Source: Bernardetia sp. ABR2-2B (GTDB lineage: Bacteria > Bacteroidota > Bacteroidia > Cytophagales > Bernardetiaceae). Taken from it: a DNA stretch of 64,000 nucleotides. The notes beneath the pieces were generated by a model that saw only the letters and a program-made list of their open reading frames with translations, was not told where the DNA came from and searched no databases. The DNA lies in contig NZ_CP147020.1 of NCBI RefSeq assembly GCF_037126435.1, positions 3,328,001-3,392,000 of the forward strand. Direction: 5' to 3'. How positions within the stretch are numbered: position 1 is the first letter of the stretch; every line of letters starts with the position of its first letter. The position numbers and the translations under genes are program-made. Of the stretch, positions 43,153 to 53,200 are shown piece after piece.

Positions 43153-43857
43153 TTGAACCTCTCTTCTATACAAAATTTGAAAAAAATTAAGAATACAAAA
43201 TGGTTTCAACGCTTTGCTCTTGCAGCTTGTTTTGGACTTATAGGAGCTGTGTTTGCTGTCTTTTGGTGGCAAGAATGGCAATATTTACTTCCTACACCAG
43301 TTCCAGAAGGCTATCAAGAAGTTTTTGTAGGAAAACAGATTCCTAAAGATATAATCTCAGAAATTACTGAACGTCAGAAAAATAAAAGTTCTATATCCTC
43401 TGTATCAAACGGCAAACAAAAGCCTATTTTTCTTCATTTTTTTAGTCCTTTTTGCCCATGTTCGAAGTTTAATATCGCACATATTAATTATCTTGTAGAA
43501 AGATATGGTGATGAAATAGATTTTTATGCCATTATATTCAATGACTCAGAGTACGAAATGGAGTTTATTGATTTTTCAGAGAAATATGATATTCCTATAC
43601 CTACTATTTTAGATAAAAACAATACCATTGCTTCTTCTTGTGGTATTTACGCAACGCCTCAAGCAGCTATTATCACAAGTGAAGGAAAATTATTTTATAA
43701 AGGAAATTATAATATCAGTAGATATTGTAATAATAGAGATACAAATTTTGCCGAACAAGCCTTGGGTGCATTATTGGAAGGAAAAAATCCTCCAGATTTC
43801 GGAGAGTTAGCCAACAAAGCGTATGGCTGTGAGCTTCCTGAAGACTACTTCCAATAA
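43153..43857 (+). CDS. Membrane-anchored thioredoxin-fold protein (DUF6436 type, CxC motif)
   Basis: A 234-residue protein with one N-terminal membrane helix (residues 20-40) and a periplasmic thioredoxin-like domain. The redox motif is SPFCPCSKF (C101, C103), a CxC arrangement, not the common CxxC, and the cis-Pro region is GIYATPQAAII. DUF6436 proteins share the CPCS(R/K)F motif. The only usable start is TTG at 43153: an in-frame stop lies at 43138 and no ATG precedes the membrane helix. It is 50 bp before the first kinase of the array. Confidence 0.75.
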   Translation: MNLSSIQNLKKIKNTKWFQRFALAACFGLIGAVFAVFWWQEWQYLLPTPVPEGYQEVFVGKQIPKDIISEITERQKNKSSISSVSNGKQKPIFLHFFSPFCPCSKFNIAHINYLVERYGDEIDFYAIIFNDSEYEMEFIDFSEKYDIPIPTILDKNNTIASSCGIYATPQAAIITSEGKLFYKGNYNISRYCNNRDTNFAEQALGALLEGKNPPDFGELANKAYGCELPEDYFQ

Positions 43858-43907
43858 ATAAAAACGAACCGAAAATATAACTTTCTGCCAAAAGATAAAA
43901 TCAAGAT

Positions 43908-46900
43908 ATGAAACATACAGATATTGCCCTAGACCCTAGCATAAAAAAATCAAAGGTCTATAACTTAGAGTTAAATACCTATTTAGAGCAAGTACAAGAA
44001 AAAGCAGATAAAATTTCTGATAAGTTTGTCGCTATGTTTTTTGTTTTGGGCTTGTGTCTTATGCCTGTTTATGAAACGTGGGCATTTACGATTGCTAATA
44101 GTGTTATAATAGCAGGACTTTATGGAATGGCTCGTTTAGTCATACAGAATAAGTTTAGAGCTCGTATGATTATTAGCTTAGTCTATGCGATTTTTATGCT
44201 TCAATTTATTGGACAGATGCACGGAATGGCAGAAATTCACTTTTTCTTTTTTATAAATATTGCCCTTCTTATTATTTATCAAGATTGGCGTATTATGATT
44301 CCTTATACTGTTTTTGCGATTGGGCATCATAGTGTTTTGGCAGTTCTTCAAGCCAATGCAGCAAATATTGATGTTTTACAAGGTGTAAATCTAGGAAATT
44401 ACTTCATAGGCTTTCAAGGAAGAACGATTGAAGGGGCAACAGTAGATTATATTACTACTTTTCAGTTGATGTTTCATTTTGGCTTGGCTGCAATGATGGC
44501 ATTTATTTGTGGTTGGTGGGCTGTTATTTTTAGAAATAATAGTATTAATTTGATGGAAAAGCAGTTTGAAGCACAAGCACAAAATGAAGAGTTGCGCTCA
44601 TCAGAAGAAGAGTTAAGACAAAATACAGAAGAACTACAAAGCACTAATGACCAAATGTATGTCATTCAGAGAGAAATAGAGGAGAAACAAAAACTTCTTA
44701 ATAAAGCTGAGAAGTTAGTAAACTTGGCAAGTTATGAGATTGACTTGGCTACTCAAAAACTGACACATTCTGATAACTTACCTACCATTTATGGAGAAAA
44801 TAAGTTAGATGATATGCAGAAAGTCATCGAAATTGCTCATCCAGAAGATACTCACAAAGTAGTAGATACAATATCACAATCAGCAGCAGGAAAAATAGAA
44901 GATTATGATATTTCGTATCGCTCAAAAGGAAATAATTTTGACGATTACAAGTATTATAGAGCCGTTGGGGAGCTTGTCAGAGATGGCATGAATAACCCAG
45001 AAAAACTTGTCGGAACAGTACAAGATATTACAGACGAGGTTAAGCAAAAACAAAAAATAGAAGAAGCCTATCAGAAAGTACAAAGCTCAGAAGAAGAATT
45101 ACAACAAAACTATGAAGAGTTACAGGCTATACAAGAGCAACTACTTCTGATACAATATCTAATAGACAATTCACAAGATGCTATACAAGCGTCAAAGGCA
45201 GATGGGCAGTTTGTTTATATGAATAAAGTAGCAGGAGAAAGGTTTGGAATCCGTTCTGAGGAGTGTTCTAATTATTACGTGCATCAAGTAGAGGCTGTTT
45301 TCAACAATCAAGAAGATTGGAAAGCACACGTAGAAGAAGTCAAACAAATAGGAGGAATTACTATTGAGAGTCAAGTTACAAACGAAGTTACAAAAGAGAC
45401 ATTTCCTGTAGAAGTAGGTGTACGCTATGTAGATATTAATGGAGAAGGGTATATGATGGCTTCTTCTAGGAATATAACTGAGCGTAAAAAAGCAGAACAA
45501 GAATTACAAACATCAGAAGAAGAGCTACGTCAAAATTATGAAGAGCTACAAACTACACAAGAGCTTGTAAATAATGCCTTTTCAGAAATTGATGCTCAAC
45601 TTACTGCTATCAGCACCACACTTGGTTATGTAGAAATGAATACTGACCGAAAAGTAGAACGAGTGAATCAACTCTTTGCTGATTGGACGGGATATTCTAT
45701 CGACGAACTTCAAGGTGCAAAACATATTGATTTTGTTCCAAATACAGAAGAAGACAAACAAAAATACGAACAGCTTTGGGAAAAGCTTAATGCAGGAGAA
45801 ACAGTATCCGAAGTATTCAAACGAAAAGCAAAAGACGGAACAGAAGTTTGGCTCTATGGAGCATATTGTCCTGTAAAAGATAAAGAAGGTAAAGTAGTAA
45901 AGATAATAAAAGTAGCTTCTAATTATAATGCACATAAAGAATTTGAAGAACAAATAAAATCTACCAACGACAGACTACAAAACCTTATTGAAAATGTAGG
46001 TGATTTGGTGTTTTTATTGGATACAGATTTAGTTTTTAAGCAGTATTATGCTTCTTCTGATAAAGATTTGGTACTCAAGCCAGAATCTTTTTTACACAGA
46101 AAAATAACAGAAGTAGGATTTCCAAATAAACCTTTGAAAAATATTGTAGCAGCATTACAGAAAGCAATTCTAAATAAGGAAAAAGCTACGGCAGAATATA
46201 AATTAGAACTTCCACATGGAAACGAGTGGTTTAGTTTGATTGCTTCTCCTATTTTAAATGGACAAACGGAAGTTGAGGACATCCTTTGCGTAACACGTAA
46301 CATTACTTACATAAAAGAAACTGAAATTGCTGTTCAAGAACAAAATGAAATGCTCTCTCAACAGAAAGAGAATATCGAAACAGCATTTAATGAACTCAAA
46401 ACTACTCAAGACCAGCTCATACAGTCTGAAAAAATGGCTAGTTTGGGGCAGCTTGTTGCTAATATTGCACATGAGATAAATACACCGTTGGGAGCAATTC
46501 GTTCGTCTGCTTTGAGTATTGATGAAATTTTGGAAAATACATTGCCAACACTGCCACCGATAATGAAAAGTTTGGATGATGCTACATTAGATAGCTTCAA
46601 TAGATTTGTGCAGCAATCTTCTCAAAAGACAGATATGCTTTCTAGCCGAGAAAAACGTAGAATAAAATACAATTTGATAGGTGAACTGGAAGCAGAAAAT
46701 GTCGATAAAGCAGAAGAATATGCTGATTGGATTGTAGATATGAATATGCACGAAGAAAAAGAATTGTATTTTTCATTTCTGAAGACTCAAAATTCAAGAG
46801 AAATCTTGCATACAGCATATCAATTATCGACAGTAGTTCGAAGCAACCGAACCGTCAAAACAGCCACGGATAGAGCTGCCAAAATTGTCTTTGCATTAAA

Positions 46901-47381
46901 GAATTATGCTCGTCAAGACCAAACAGGCGAAAAATCCACGGTAAATATCAATGAGAGCCTAGAAACAACACTTACACTCTATCACAACCAAATCAAACAC
47001 GGAGTTGATGTTACTAGAGATTTTGGAGGTATTCCAGAGTTTATGGGCTACCCAGACGAACTCGTGCAGGTTTGGACAAACATTATTCATAATGCACTTC
47101 AAGCCATGAAACACAAAGGTCGTTTATTTCTCCAAACAAGTACAAATGATGATAAAGTCTTAGTCAGCATTCAAGACACAGGTGGAGGAATCCCTAAAGA
47201 AGTCCAAGACAAAATCTTTGATGCTTTCTTTACCACGAAGTCTGCTGGAGAAGGAAGTGGCTTAGGCTTAGATATTACCAAAAAAATTATAGAAAAACAC
47301 GATGGAAAAATTTGGTTTGATTCTTTAGATGGGGTCGGAACTACATTTTTTATTGAACTTCCTATAAAAAATGAAAATTAA
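43908..47381 (+). CDS. Membrane multi-PAS histidine kinase 1 of the array
   Basis: A 1157-residue sensor kinase. Residues 35-215 form about six membrane helices with a conserved-looking IHFFFFINIALLIIYQDW and GHHSVLAVL, a His-rich membrane sensor also seen in other kinases and diguanylate cyclases. PAS domains follow at about 264-381, 418-534, 551-683 and 688-806, joined by EEELRQN-type coiled coils. The phospho-His is H855 in NIAHEINTPLGAI; then a long insertion, the ALKNYARQDQ helix (~1000), and an ATPase domain with N-box (~1060), DTGGGIP and GEGSGLGL. No receiver is fused. Its transmitter is nearly the same as that of the kinase at 48292. Confidence 0.92.
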   Translation: MKHTDIALDPSIKKSKVYNLELNTYLEQVQEKADKISDKFVAMFFVLGLCLMPVYETWAFTIANSVIIAGLYGMARLVIQNKFRARMIISLVYAIFMLQFIGQMHGMAEIHFFFFINIALLIIYQDWRIMIPYTVFAIGHHSVLAVLQANAANIDVLQGVNLGNYFIGFQGRTIEGATVDYITTFQLMFHFGLAAMMAFICGWWAVIFRNNSINLMEKQFEAQAQNEELRSSEEELRQNTEELQSTNDQMYVIQREIEEKQKLLNKAEKLVNLASYEIDLATQKLTHSDNLPTIYGENKLDDMQKVIEIAHPEDTHKVVDTISQSAAGKIEDYDISYRSKGNNFDDYKYYRAVGELVRDGMNNPEKLVGTVQDITDEVKQKQKIEEAYQKVQSSEEELQQNYEELQAIQEQLLLIQYLIDNSQDAIQASKADGQFVYMNKVAGERFGIRSEECSNYYVHQVEAVFNNQEDWKAHVEEVKQIGGITIESQVTNEVTKETFPVEVGVRYVDINGEGYMMASSRNITERKKAEQELQTSEEELRQNYEELQTTQELVNNAFSEIDAQLTAISTTLGYVEMNTDRKVERVNQLFADWTGYSIDELQGAKHIDFVPNTEEDKQKYEQLWEKLNAGETVSEVFKRKAKDGTEVWLYGAYCPVKDKEGKVVKIIKVASNYNAHKEFEEQIKSTNDRLQNLIENVGDLVFLLDTDLVFKQYYASSDKDLVLKPESFLHRKITEVGFPNKPLKNIVAALQKAILNKEKATAEYKLELPHGNEWFSLIASPILNGQTEVEDILCVTRNITYIKETEIAVQEQNEMLSQQKENIETAFNELKTTQDQLIQSEKMASLGQLVANIAHEINTPLGAIRSSALSIDEILENTLPTLPPIMKSLDDATLDSFNRFVQQSSQKTDMLSSREKRRIKYNLIGELEAENVDKAEEYADWIVDMNMHEEKELYFSFLKTQNSREILHTAYQLSTVVRSNRTVKTATDRAAKIVFALKNYARQDQTGEKSTVNINESLETTLTLYHNQIKHGVDVTRDFGGIPEFMGYPDELVQVWTNIIHNALQAMKHKGRLFLQTSTNDDKVLVSIQDTGGGIPKEVQDKIFDAFFTTKSAGEGSGLGLDITKKIIEKHDGKIWFDSLDGVGTTFFIELPIKNEN

Positions 47382-47485
47382 AAGAAAATTCTGTTGTTAG
47401 TGTTTTAATATAGCAACTACAAGGAATTAACTATTTCAAATTATGACAACAAAAATTAAAATCACTTTTTGACTAAAAAAACACT

Positions 47486-48289
47486 ATGAATGTACTAAAA
47501 AGAAACAATGTTGTCGTCAAAGGAAATGGTCAGCAACCTATCCTATTTGTGCATGGGTATGGTTGCGACCAAAACATGTGGCGTTTTGTTGCTCCACAGT
47601 TTGAAGAAACTCACAAAGTCGTACTACTTGATTTGGTAGGTTCGGGGAAGTCAGACTGGAACGCCTATAACAACGAGAAGTACAGCACTCTAAATCAATA
47701 TGCCTCTGATTTGTTAGAAGTAGTTGAAGCACTCAAATTGCAAAACATTACTCTAGTTGTGCATTCTGTCAGTGCCATAATAGGTGCTTTAGCTGCCATA
47801 GAAGCTCCACATCTTTTTAAAAAAATTATAATGGTATGTCCTTCTCCTTGTTATCTCAATGATGGTAACTATCAAGGTGGTTTTGAGAAAGAGGATATTG
47901 ACGATATGATTGATACCTTGAGTAGTAATTATTTGGGTTGGGCGAGTAGCATTACTTCTGTAATTATGGGCAATGCTGATAAGCCTGAACTTACCGAAGA
48001 ACTTACCAATAGTTTCTGCCAACACGACCCCACTATTGCTAAAAACTTTGCTAAAGTTACCTTTACTAGCGACCATCGTAAGGAATTACCAAAGATAAAA
48101 ACGCCAACGCTTATTTTACAAGTTTCGCAAGATTTGATAGCTCCCATGTCAGTAGGAGAGTATGTTCAAGCACACATAAAAAATAGTGAGTTGGTAGTAA
48201 TAGATGGAACAGGACACTGCCCTCATCTAAGCAACCCAACAGAAACAATTGCACATCTCAAAAATTATTTGCTGAATACTGCTAATTAA
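47486..48289 (+). CDS. rsbQ: RsbQ-like alpha/beta hydrolase
   Basis: A 267-residue protein similar along its length to Bacillus RsbQ: KRNNVVVKGNGQ, FVHGYGCDQNMW, LLDLVGSGKSDW, the CPSPCYLND block, NYLGWAS and GHCPHLSNPTETI. The catalytic triad is S94, D216 and H244, at almost the same positions as in RsbQ (S96, D219, H247). The nucleophile elbow is VHSVSA in place of GxSxG. RsbQ makes or handles a small ligand for the PAS domain of the RsbP phosphatase; the fold is also that of the KAI2/D14 plant receptors. Here the next gene, 2 bp away, encodes a PAS histidine kinase. Confidence 0.9.
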   Translation: MNVLKRNNVVVKGNGQQPILFVHGYGCDQNMWRFVAPQFEETHKVVLLDLVGSGKSDWNAYNNEKYSTLNQYASDLLEVVEALKLQNITLVVHSVSAIIGALAAIEAPHLFKKIIMVCPSPCYLNDGNYQGGFEKEDIDDMIDTLSSNYLGWASSITSVIMGNADKPELTEELTNSFCQHDPTIAKNFAKVTFTSDHRKELPKIKTPTLILQVSQDLIAPMSVGEYVQAHIKNSELVVIDGTGHCPHLSNPTETIAHLKNYLLNTAN

Positions 48290-48291
48290 AT

Positions 48292-49806
48292 ATGTTACAA
48301 AATACCGAAGAGGGGACAGGAATATATAACTTTGCCCCTTGTGGACTTTTTCAAACCTCTGGAAATGAGATAATACAAAAGGTCAATTCAACACTCTTGA
48401 ATTGGCTCGGTTATACGCAGGAAGAGGTGTTGAAGAAAAAAAAATGGACTGATTTCTTGACTATGGGTAGTAAGATTTATCATAATACTCACTTTACCCC
48501 TTTGCTCAATATGCAAGACAAAATAGAGGAGATAAACTTTGAGATGCGTAAAAAAAATGGAGAAAAACTTTCTGTGTTAGTAAATGCACACCTAACTAGA
48601 AAAGAAAACGACTCTTTAAAGGTTATTTATTATTCAGTTTATCGCTTCACGCAGCGCAAACAGTATGAAATAGAATTATTAAAAGCAAAAGAAAAAATAA
48701 AGACTCAAAATGAAGAACTGACTGCATCACAAGAAGAATTAAAAATGAATGTTGAGGAAATGCAAGTCATACAAAATACTTTATCAGAACAAAATGCAGA
48801 GCTAGAAAAAACGCTACATACTTTGGTCGAAACTCAAGATCAACTTATTCAGTCAGAAAAAATGGCTAGTTTGGGGCAGCTTGTTGCCAATATTGCACAC
48901 GAAATCAATACTCCTTTGGGCGCAATTCGTTCTTCTGCTGTCAGTATTGAAAATACCTTGATAAAAGTCCTTCCTTCTCTTTTTTCTTTATTGAAAAAAT
49001 TAGATGATACAACTCTTCAAAACTTCAATGAGTTTGTGCAAGTATCTTCTGAAAAAATAAGTAATCTCTCTAGCCGAGAAAAACGTGCAATAAAATATGA
49101 GTTGATAGAAGAATTAGAAGCACTCAAAATTCAAAATGCAGAGCAATACGCCAACTGGATTGTAGATATGAATATGTATGATGAAAAAGATTTATTTCTA
49201 CTTCTTGCCAAACATCAAAATGCAAAAGAAGTTTTTCATGCTGCCTACCAACTTTCTACTATTGTGCGAAGTAATATAACAGTCAAAACAGCTACGGATA
49301 GAGCAGCCAAAATTATCTTTGCGCTTAAAAACTATGCTCGTCAAGACCAAACAGGCGAAAAGTCTACGGTCAATATCAATGAGAGCCTAGAAACAACGCT
49401 TACACTCTATCACAACCAAATCAAGCACGGAATTGATGTTACTAGAGATTTTGGAGAAATTCCAGAGTTTATGGGTTACCCAGACGAACTGGTACAGGTT
49501 TGGACAAACATTATTCATAATGCCATTCAAGCCATGAAAAATAAAGGTCGTTTGTTTATTCAGACAACTGTAGAAGAGAATAAAGCGTTAATCTGTATCC
49601 AAGACACAGGTGGAGGAATCCCCAACGAAATACAAGACAAAGTTTTTGATGCTTTCTTTACAACTAAAGGAGTAGGCGAAGGAAGTGGCTTAGGTTTAGA
49701 TATTACCAAAAAAATTATAGAAAAACACAATGGAAAAATATGGTTTGATTCTTTAGATGGGGTCGGAACTACATTTTTTATTGAAATTCCTTTTATAAAC
49801 AATTAA
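48292..49806 (+). CDS. PAS histidine kinase 2, probable RsbQ partner
   Basis: A 504-residue cytosolic kinase without membrane segments. One PAS domain (about 8-125) opens FAPCGLFQTSGNEIIQKVN and has NWLGYTQEE, DFLTMGSKIYHNTHF and LLNMQDKIEEINFE, a type I associate with RsbP-like PAS-phosphatases encoded beside RsbQ homologues. A coiled coil (126-190) leads to H203 (NIAHEINTP), the long insertion, NYARQDQ (~346) and the ATPase domain (N-box ~410, DTGGGIP, GEGSGLGL). It follows rsbQ by 2 bp and precedes a receiver gene by 46 bp. Its transmitter DNA is very close to that at 46429-47378. Confidence 0.92.
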   Translation: MLQNTEEGTGIYNFAPCGLFQTSGNEIIQKVNSTLLNWLGYTQEEVLKKKKWTDFLTMGSKIYHNTHFTPLLNMQDKIEEINFEMRKKNGEKLSVLVNAHLTRKENDSLKVIYYSVYRFTQRKQYEIELLKAKEKIKTQNEELTASQEELKMNVEEMQVIQNTLSEQNAELEKTLHTLVETQDQLIQSEKMASLGQLVANIAHEINTPLGAIRSSAVSIENTLIKVLPSLFSLLKKLDDTTLQNFNEFVQVSSEKISNLSSREKRAIKYELIEELEALKIQNAEQYANWIVDMNMYDEKDLFLLLAKHQNAKEVFHAAYQLSTIVRSNITVKTATDRAAKIIFALKNYARQDQTGEKSTVNINESLETTLTLYHNQIKHGIDVTRDFGEIPEFMGYPDELVQVWTNIIHNAIQAMKNKGRLFIQTTVEENKALICIQDTGGGIPNEIQDKVFDAFFTTKGVGEGSGLGLDITKKIIEKHNGKIWFDSLDGVGTTFFIEIPFINN

Positions 49807-49852
49807 AAATTACTTACTATTTATTTACTAAAAAACTAATTACAATAACATT

Positions 49853-50251
49853 ATGAGCAAAAAAAATAGAGCAATCTTGTGTGTGGATGATGATCCAATG
49901 ATACTTATGAGTTTGAAACTGCAACTTACTCAGAGCTTTGATGGGCAGTTTGTCATCGAAACGGCTGAAAGTGGTGAGGAAGCATTAGAACTTATAGAGT
50001 TTTTGGTAGATAGAGACATTGATACGCTTCTTATTATTAGTGACTGGCTAATGCCAAAGATGAAAGGTGATGAGCTTTTGGTTCATGTTAAAAACAAGTT
50101 TCCAAAAGTAGCTCAAATTATGCTTTCTGGACAAGCTGAAAATGAGGCTGTCGAAAATGCCTTCAAAAACTCAAACCTAAAATATTTTATTTCTAAACCT
50201 TGGAATAAAACAGACTTGCTCAAAAAAGTAAACGAAGCATTACAAAATTAA
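49853..50251 (+). CDS. Single-domain response regulator
   Basis: A 132-residue CheY-like receiver. The acidic pocket is D12-D13 in CVDDDPM, the phospho-Asp is D64 in ISDWLMPKMKGDELL, the Ser/Thr switch is in MLSGQAE, and the conserved lysine in FISKPW. There is no output domain, so it must act through protein contact. The WLMP motif with KPW is typical of receivers linked to RpfG- or HD-GYP-type systems, but no such partner is in the window. It is flanked by kinases 2 and 3 and is the only receiver in the array. Confidence 0.93.
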   Translation: MSKKNRAILCVDDDPMILMSLKLQLTQSFDGQFVIETAESGEEALELIEFLVDRDIDTLLIISDWLMPKMKGDELLVHVKNKFPKVAQIMLSGQAENEAVENAFKNSNLKYFISKPWNKTDLLKKVNEALQN

Positions 50252-50264
50252 CTCTTCCCTTATT

Positions 50265-53200
50265 ATGTCTGACACCATCAATAAAAAAGTATTACAAACT
50301 ACTTCTTATTTACAATATGGCTATATTACAGCAATTAGTATGATTGCCATAGCTCTTATTGTGAGCCAGTTTGTTGTACAAGGATTTCTCAAAAATCAAC
50401 AAGATGATGCCAAGGTTATCAATATTTCTGGGAGGCAACGTATGCTTAGTCAGAAGATAACAAAGGAAGCCCTCGTAGTTTCTAATCAAAATACAGAAGA
50501 AAATCGTAAGCAATTACAAAAAACATTTGAGTTATTCGAAGAGTCGCATCTCAACCTCACTCAAAAATCTAACTCGCTCAACTTTACTTCTCAGTATCAA
50601 CTTTCTGATAGTATAAATTCTTTTTATGAAGAAATAACGCCACTTTACAATCAAATCAAAGAAGGAGTAGAGGCTTTAATAAAAAATAATGATACACTAC
50701 AAAGTAATAACGGTTTGAGTAGAACACTGACTGCTGAAAAAAAGTTTTTACCTCTTATGAATCGAATTGTTTTTGCTTATGAAAGTGAGGCAAAACAAAA
50801 GCTGAAACAGCTAAAAAACATAGAGTTAGGAATTGTTATTTTCTCATTACTGATTCTAGTGTTGGAAGCTCTGTTTATTTTTCGTCCAATTGTGAAATAC
50901 ACTAAAGAATCAATTTATCAGACCCTAGAATCAAATAAAGAACTTGCTACAACCAATGAAGAATTAACATCAACAGAAGAAGAACTCAAACAGAATATAG
51001 AAGAACTAGAAACAATACAAGGTAATCTAGTAAAAGCACAAGCCGAACAACAAAATTTTGTTCGTTTGGTAGAGCATGTAGATTCTTTTATTGCCATTAC
51101 AGATTTAGAGGGCAACCTACAGTACCTCAATAAGGCAGGGCAAAAAATGTCTGGTTTTGATGACGATTATAAAGGTAAAACTATATCTGTATTTCATAAT
51201 GAAGAGATTAGCAAAAGAGCGAAAGAGGTAATTATTCCTACTATTATGCAAAAGGGCGAATGGAAAGGAGAACATCAATTTCAAAACCATATTACTAATG
51301 AAATATTTGATACCCTTGCTAATGTTTTTCTATTAAAAGACCCACATACAGAAGAGCCTATTGCTAGAGCAATCGTTCAAGCAGATATTACAGAACGTAA
51401 AAAAAGAGAAGAACACAACATTTTATTACAAACGCTGATTAATAATACTTCAGATGCCGTGCAAGTTTCTGATACAGAAGGAAAGTTTGTGTATATGAAT
51501 GAAGTAGGACTAAATCGTTTGGGACTGCAAGGAGAGGATATTACCAACTATACCACTGCAGATGTAGAATCTATGTTTAAGGAGGAAGGCATTTGGCAAA
51601 AACACGTAGAGGAAGTAAAAGCCGTGGATACATTTATTGTAAAAAGTACCAATATTAATAAAACAACAGGAAGAGAGTTTCCAGTAGAAGTTTCTATTAA
51701 ATACACAGAAATTAATGGAAAAGGTTTTATGGTGGCTGTTTCTAGAGATGTAACCGAGCAGCACAAAAGAGAACAAGAAATTCAGTATCAAAATGAAAAA
51801 TTACAAACCTCTGAAGAAAAACTCAAACAAAATATAGAACAACTACAAACCACAAAAGAAGAGTTAGAAAAACAAAAAATAAAGGTAGAAAGACAAAGTG
51901 CTTATCAAAAAGCAATTTTAGATAATGCAGCTCTTATGGTCATTGCTACAGATACAAATGGAATCATTACTTCTTTTAATCCTGCTGCTGAAAATACATT
52001 AGGATATTCAGCTCAAGATGTAATTGGTGTAGAATCTCCTGCTTTATTTCATGATATAGGTGAAGTTGTCCAACAAGCAGAAGAGCTAAGTCAAGAATTT
52101 AATGAAAAAATTGAAGTAGGTTTTGATGTGTTTATCTATAGAACTCTAAAAGACTTACCAAATATGTATGAATGGACATACGTCAAAAAAAATCAAGAAA
52201 AAATTACTGTTAATTTGACAATTAGTGCTATTCGCCAAAATGAAGAAATAATTGGTTTCTTAGGAATTGCTGAAGATATTACAGAAAGAAAAAAGAATGA
52301 GATAAAGATAGAAAAACATGCTAGAGAGTTGGAGAGTATGCACAAACATCTTACACATGTCCAAGAGCTACTAGAGACTTCTAATCAAGTAGCTCAAATA
52401 GGTGTATGGGAGCTAAACTTAAACGACTACACAACAAAGTGGGATAGCATACTAAAAAAAATACATGAAGTAGATGACAACTTTATTTCTGATGCTCAGA
52501 GTGGAATCCTTTTTTATAAAAAAGGGTATAGCAGAGACAGAATAACAAAAGTGTTTACAAAAGCCTTAGAAAAAGGAGTTCCTTTTGATGAAGAGCTTGA
52601 AATTATTACAGCAAAAGGAAAGGAGAAGTGGGTAAGAGCCATTGGAATACCAACGCTCAAAGATGGTAAGTGTACAGAAATGTATGGTACATTTCAAGAC
52701 ATTACGCAAAGAAAGCAGAGTGAAATAAAAGTAAACTCTAGTAATAAAAGATTACAAAATCTTATTGAAAATGTAGGTGATTTGGTATTTCTATTGGATA
52801 AGGACTTCATCTTTAAAGAATATTATGCTTTATCAAGCAAAGATTTGGTAGTGCAACCTGAGCATTTTTTAGGTAATAAAGTAACAGAAGTTGGCTTTCC
52901 TAATGAGACACTTCAAATCATCCTTGCTGCTTTACGAAAGTCTATAAATGAGAAAGAAAAATCAACTACTGAGTACAAATTTGATTTGCCACATGGAACA
53001 CAATGGTTTAGTTTAATTACTTCTCCTATTCTAAATAATGATAATGAAGTTGAAGAGCTTTTGTGTGTAAGTCGTAATATTACCTATATCAAACAAACTG
53101 AAATTGAAGTTCAAGAACAGAATATTAAACTTGCTGAACAAAAAGAAGAAGTTGAGAAGTCATTACTAGACCTTCAAACTACTCAACAGCAACTCATTCA

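Noticed and set aside
45192-45953. Open frames on the minus strand opposite the kinase at 43908
   Set aside because: They lie wholly inside PAS-coding DNA, are Phe/Cys-rich as expected from antisense of AT-rich genes, and lack start context.
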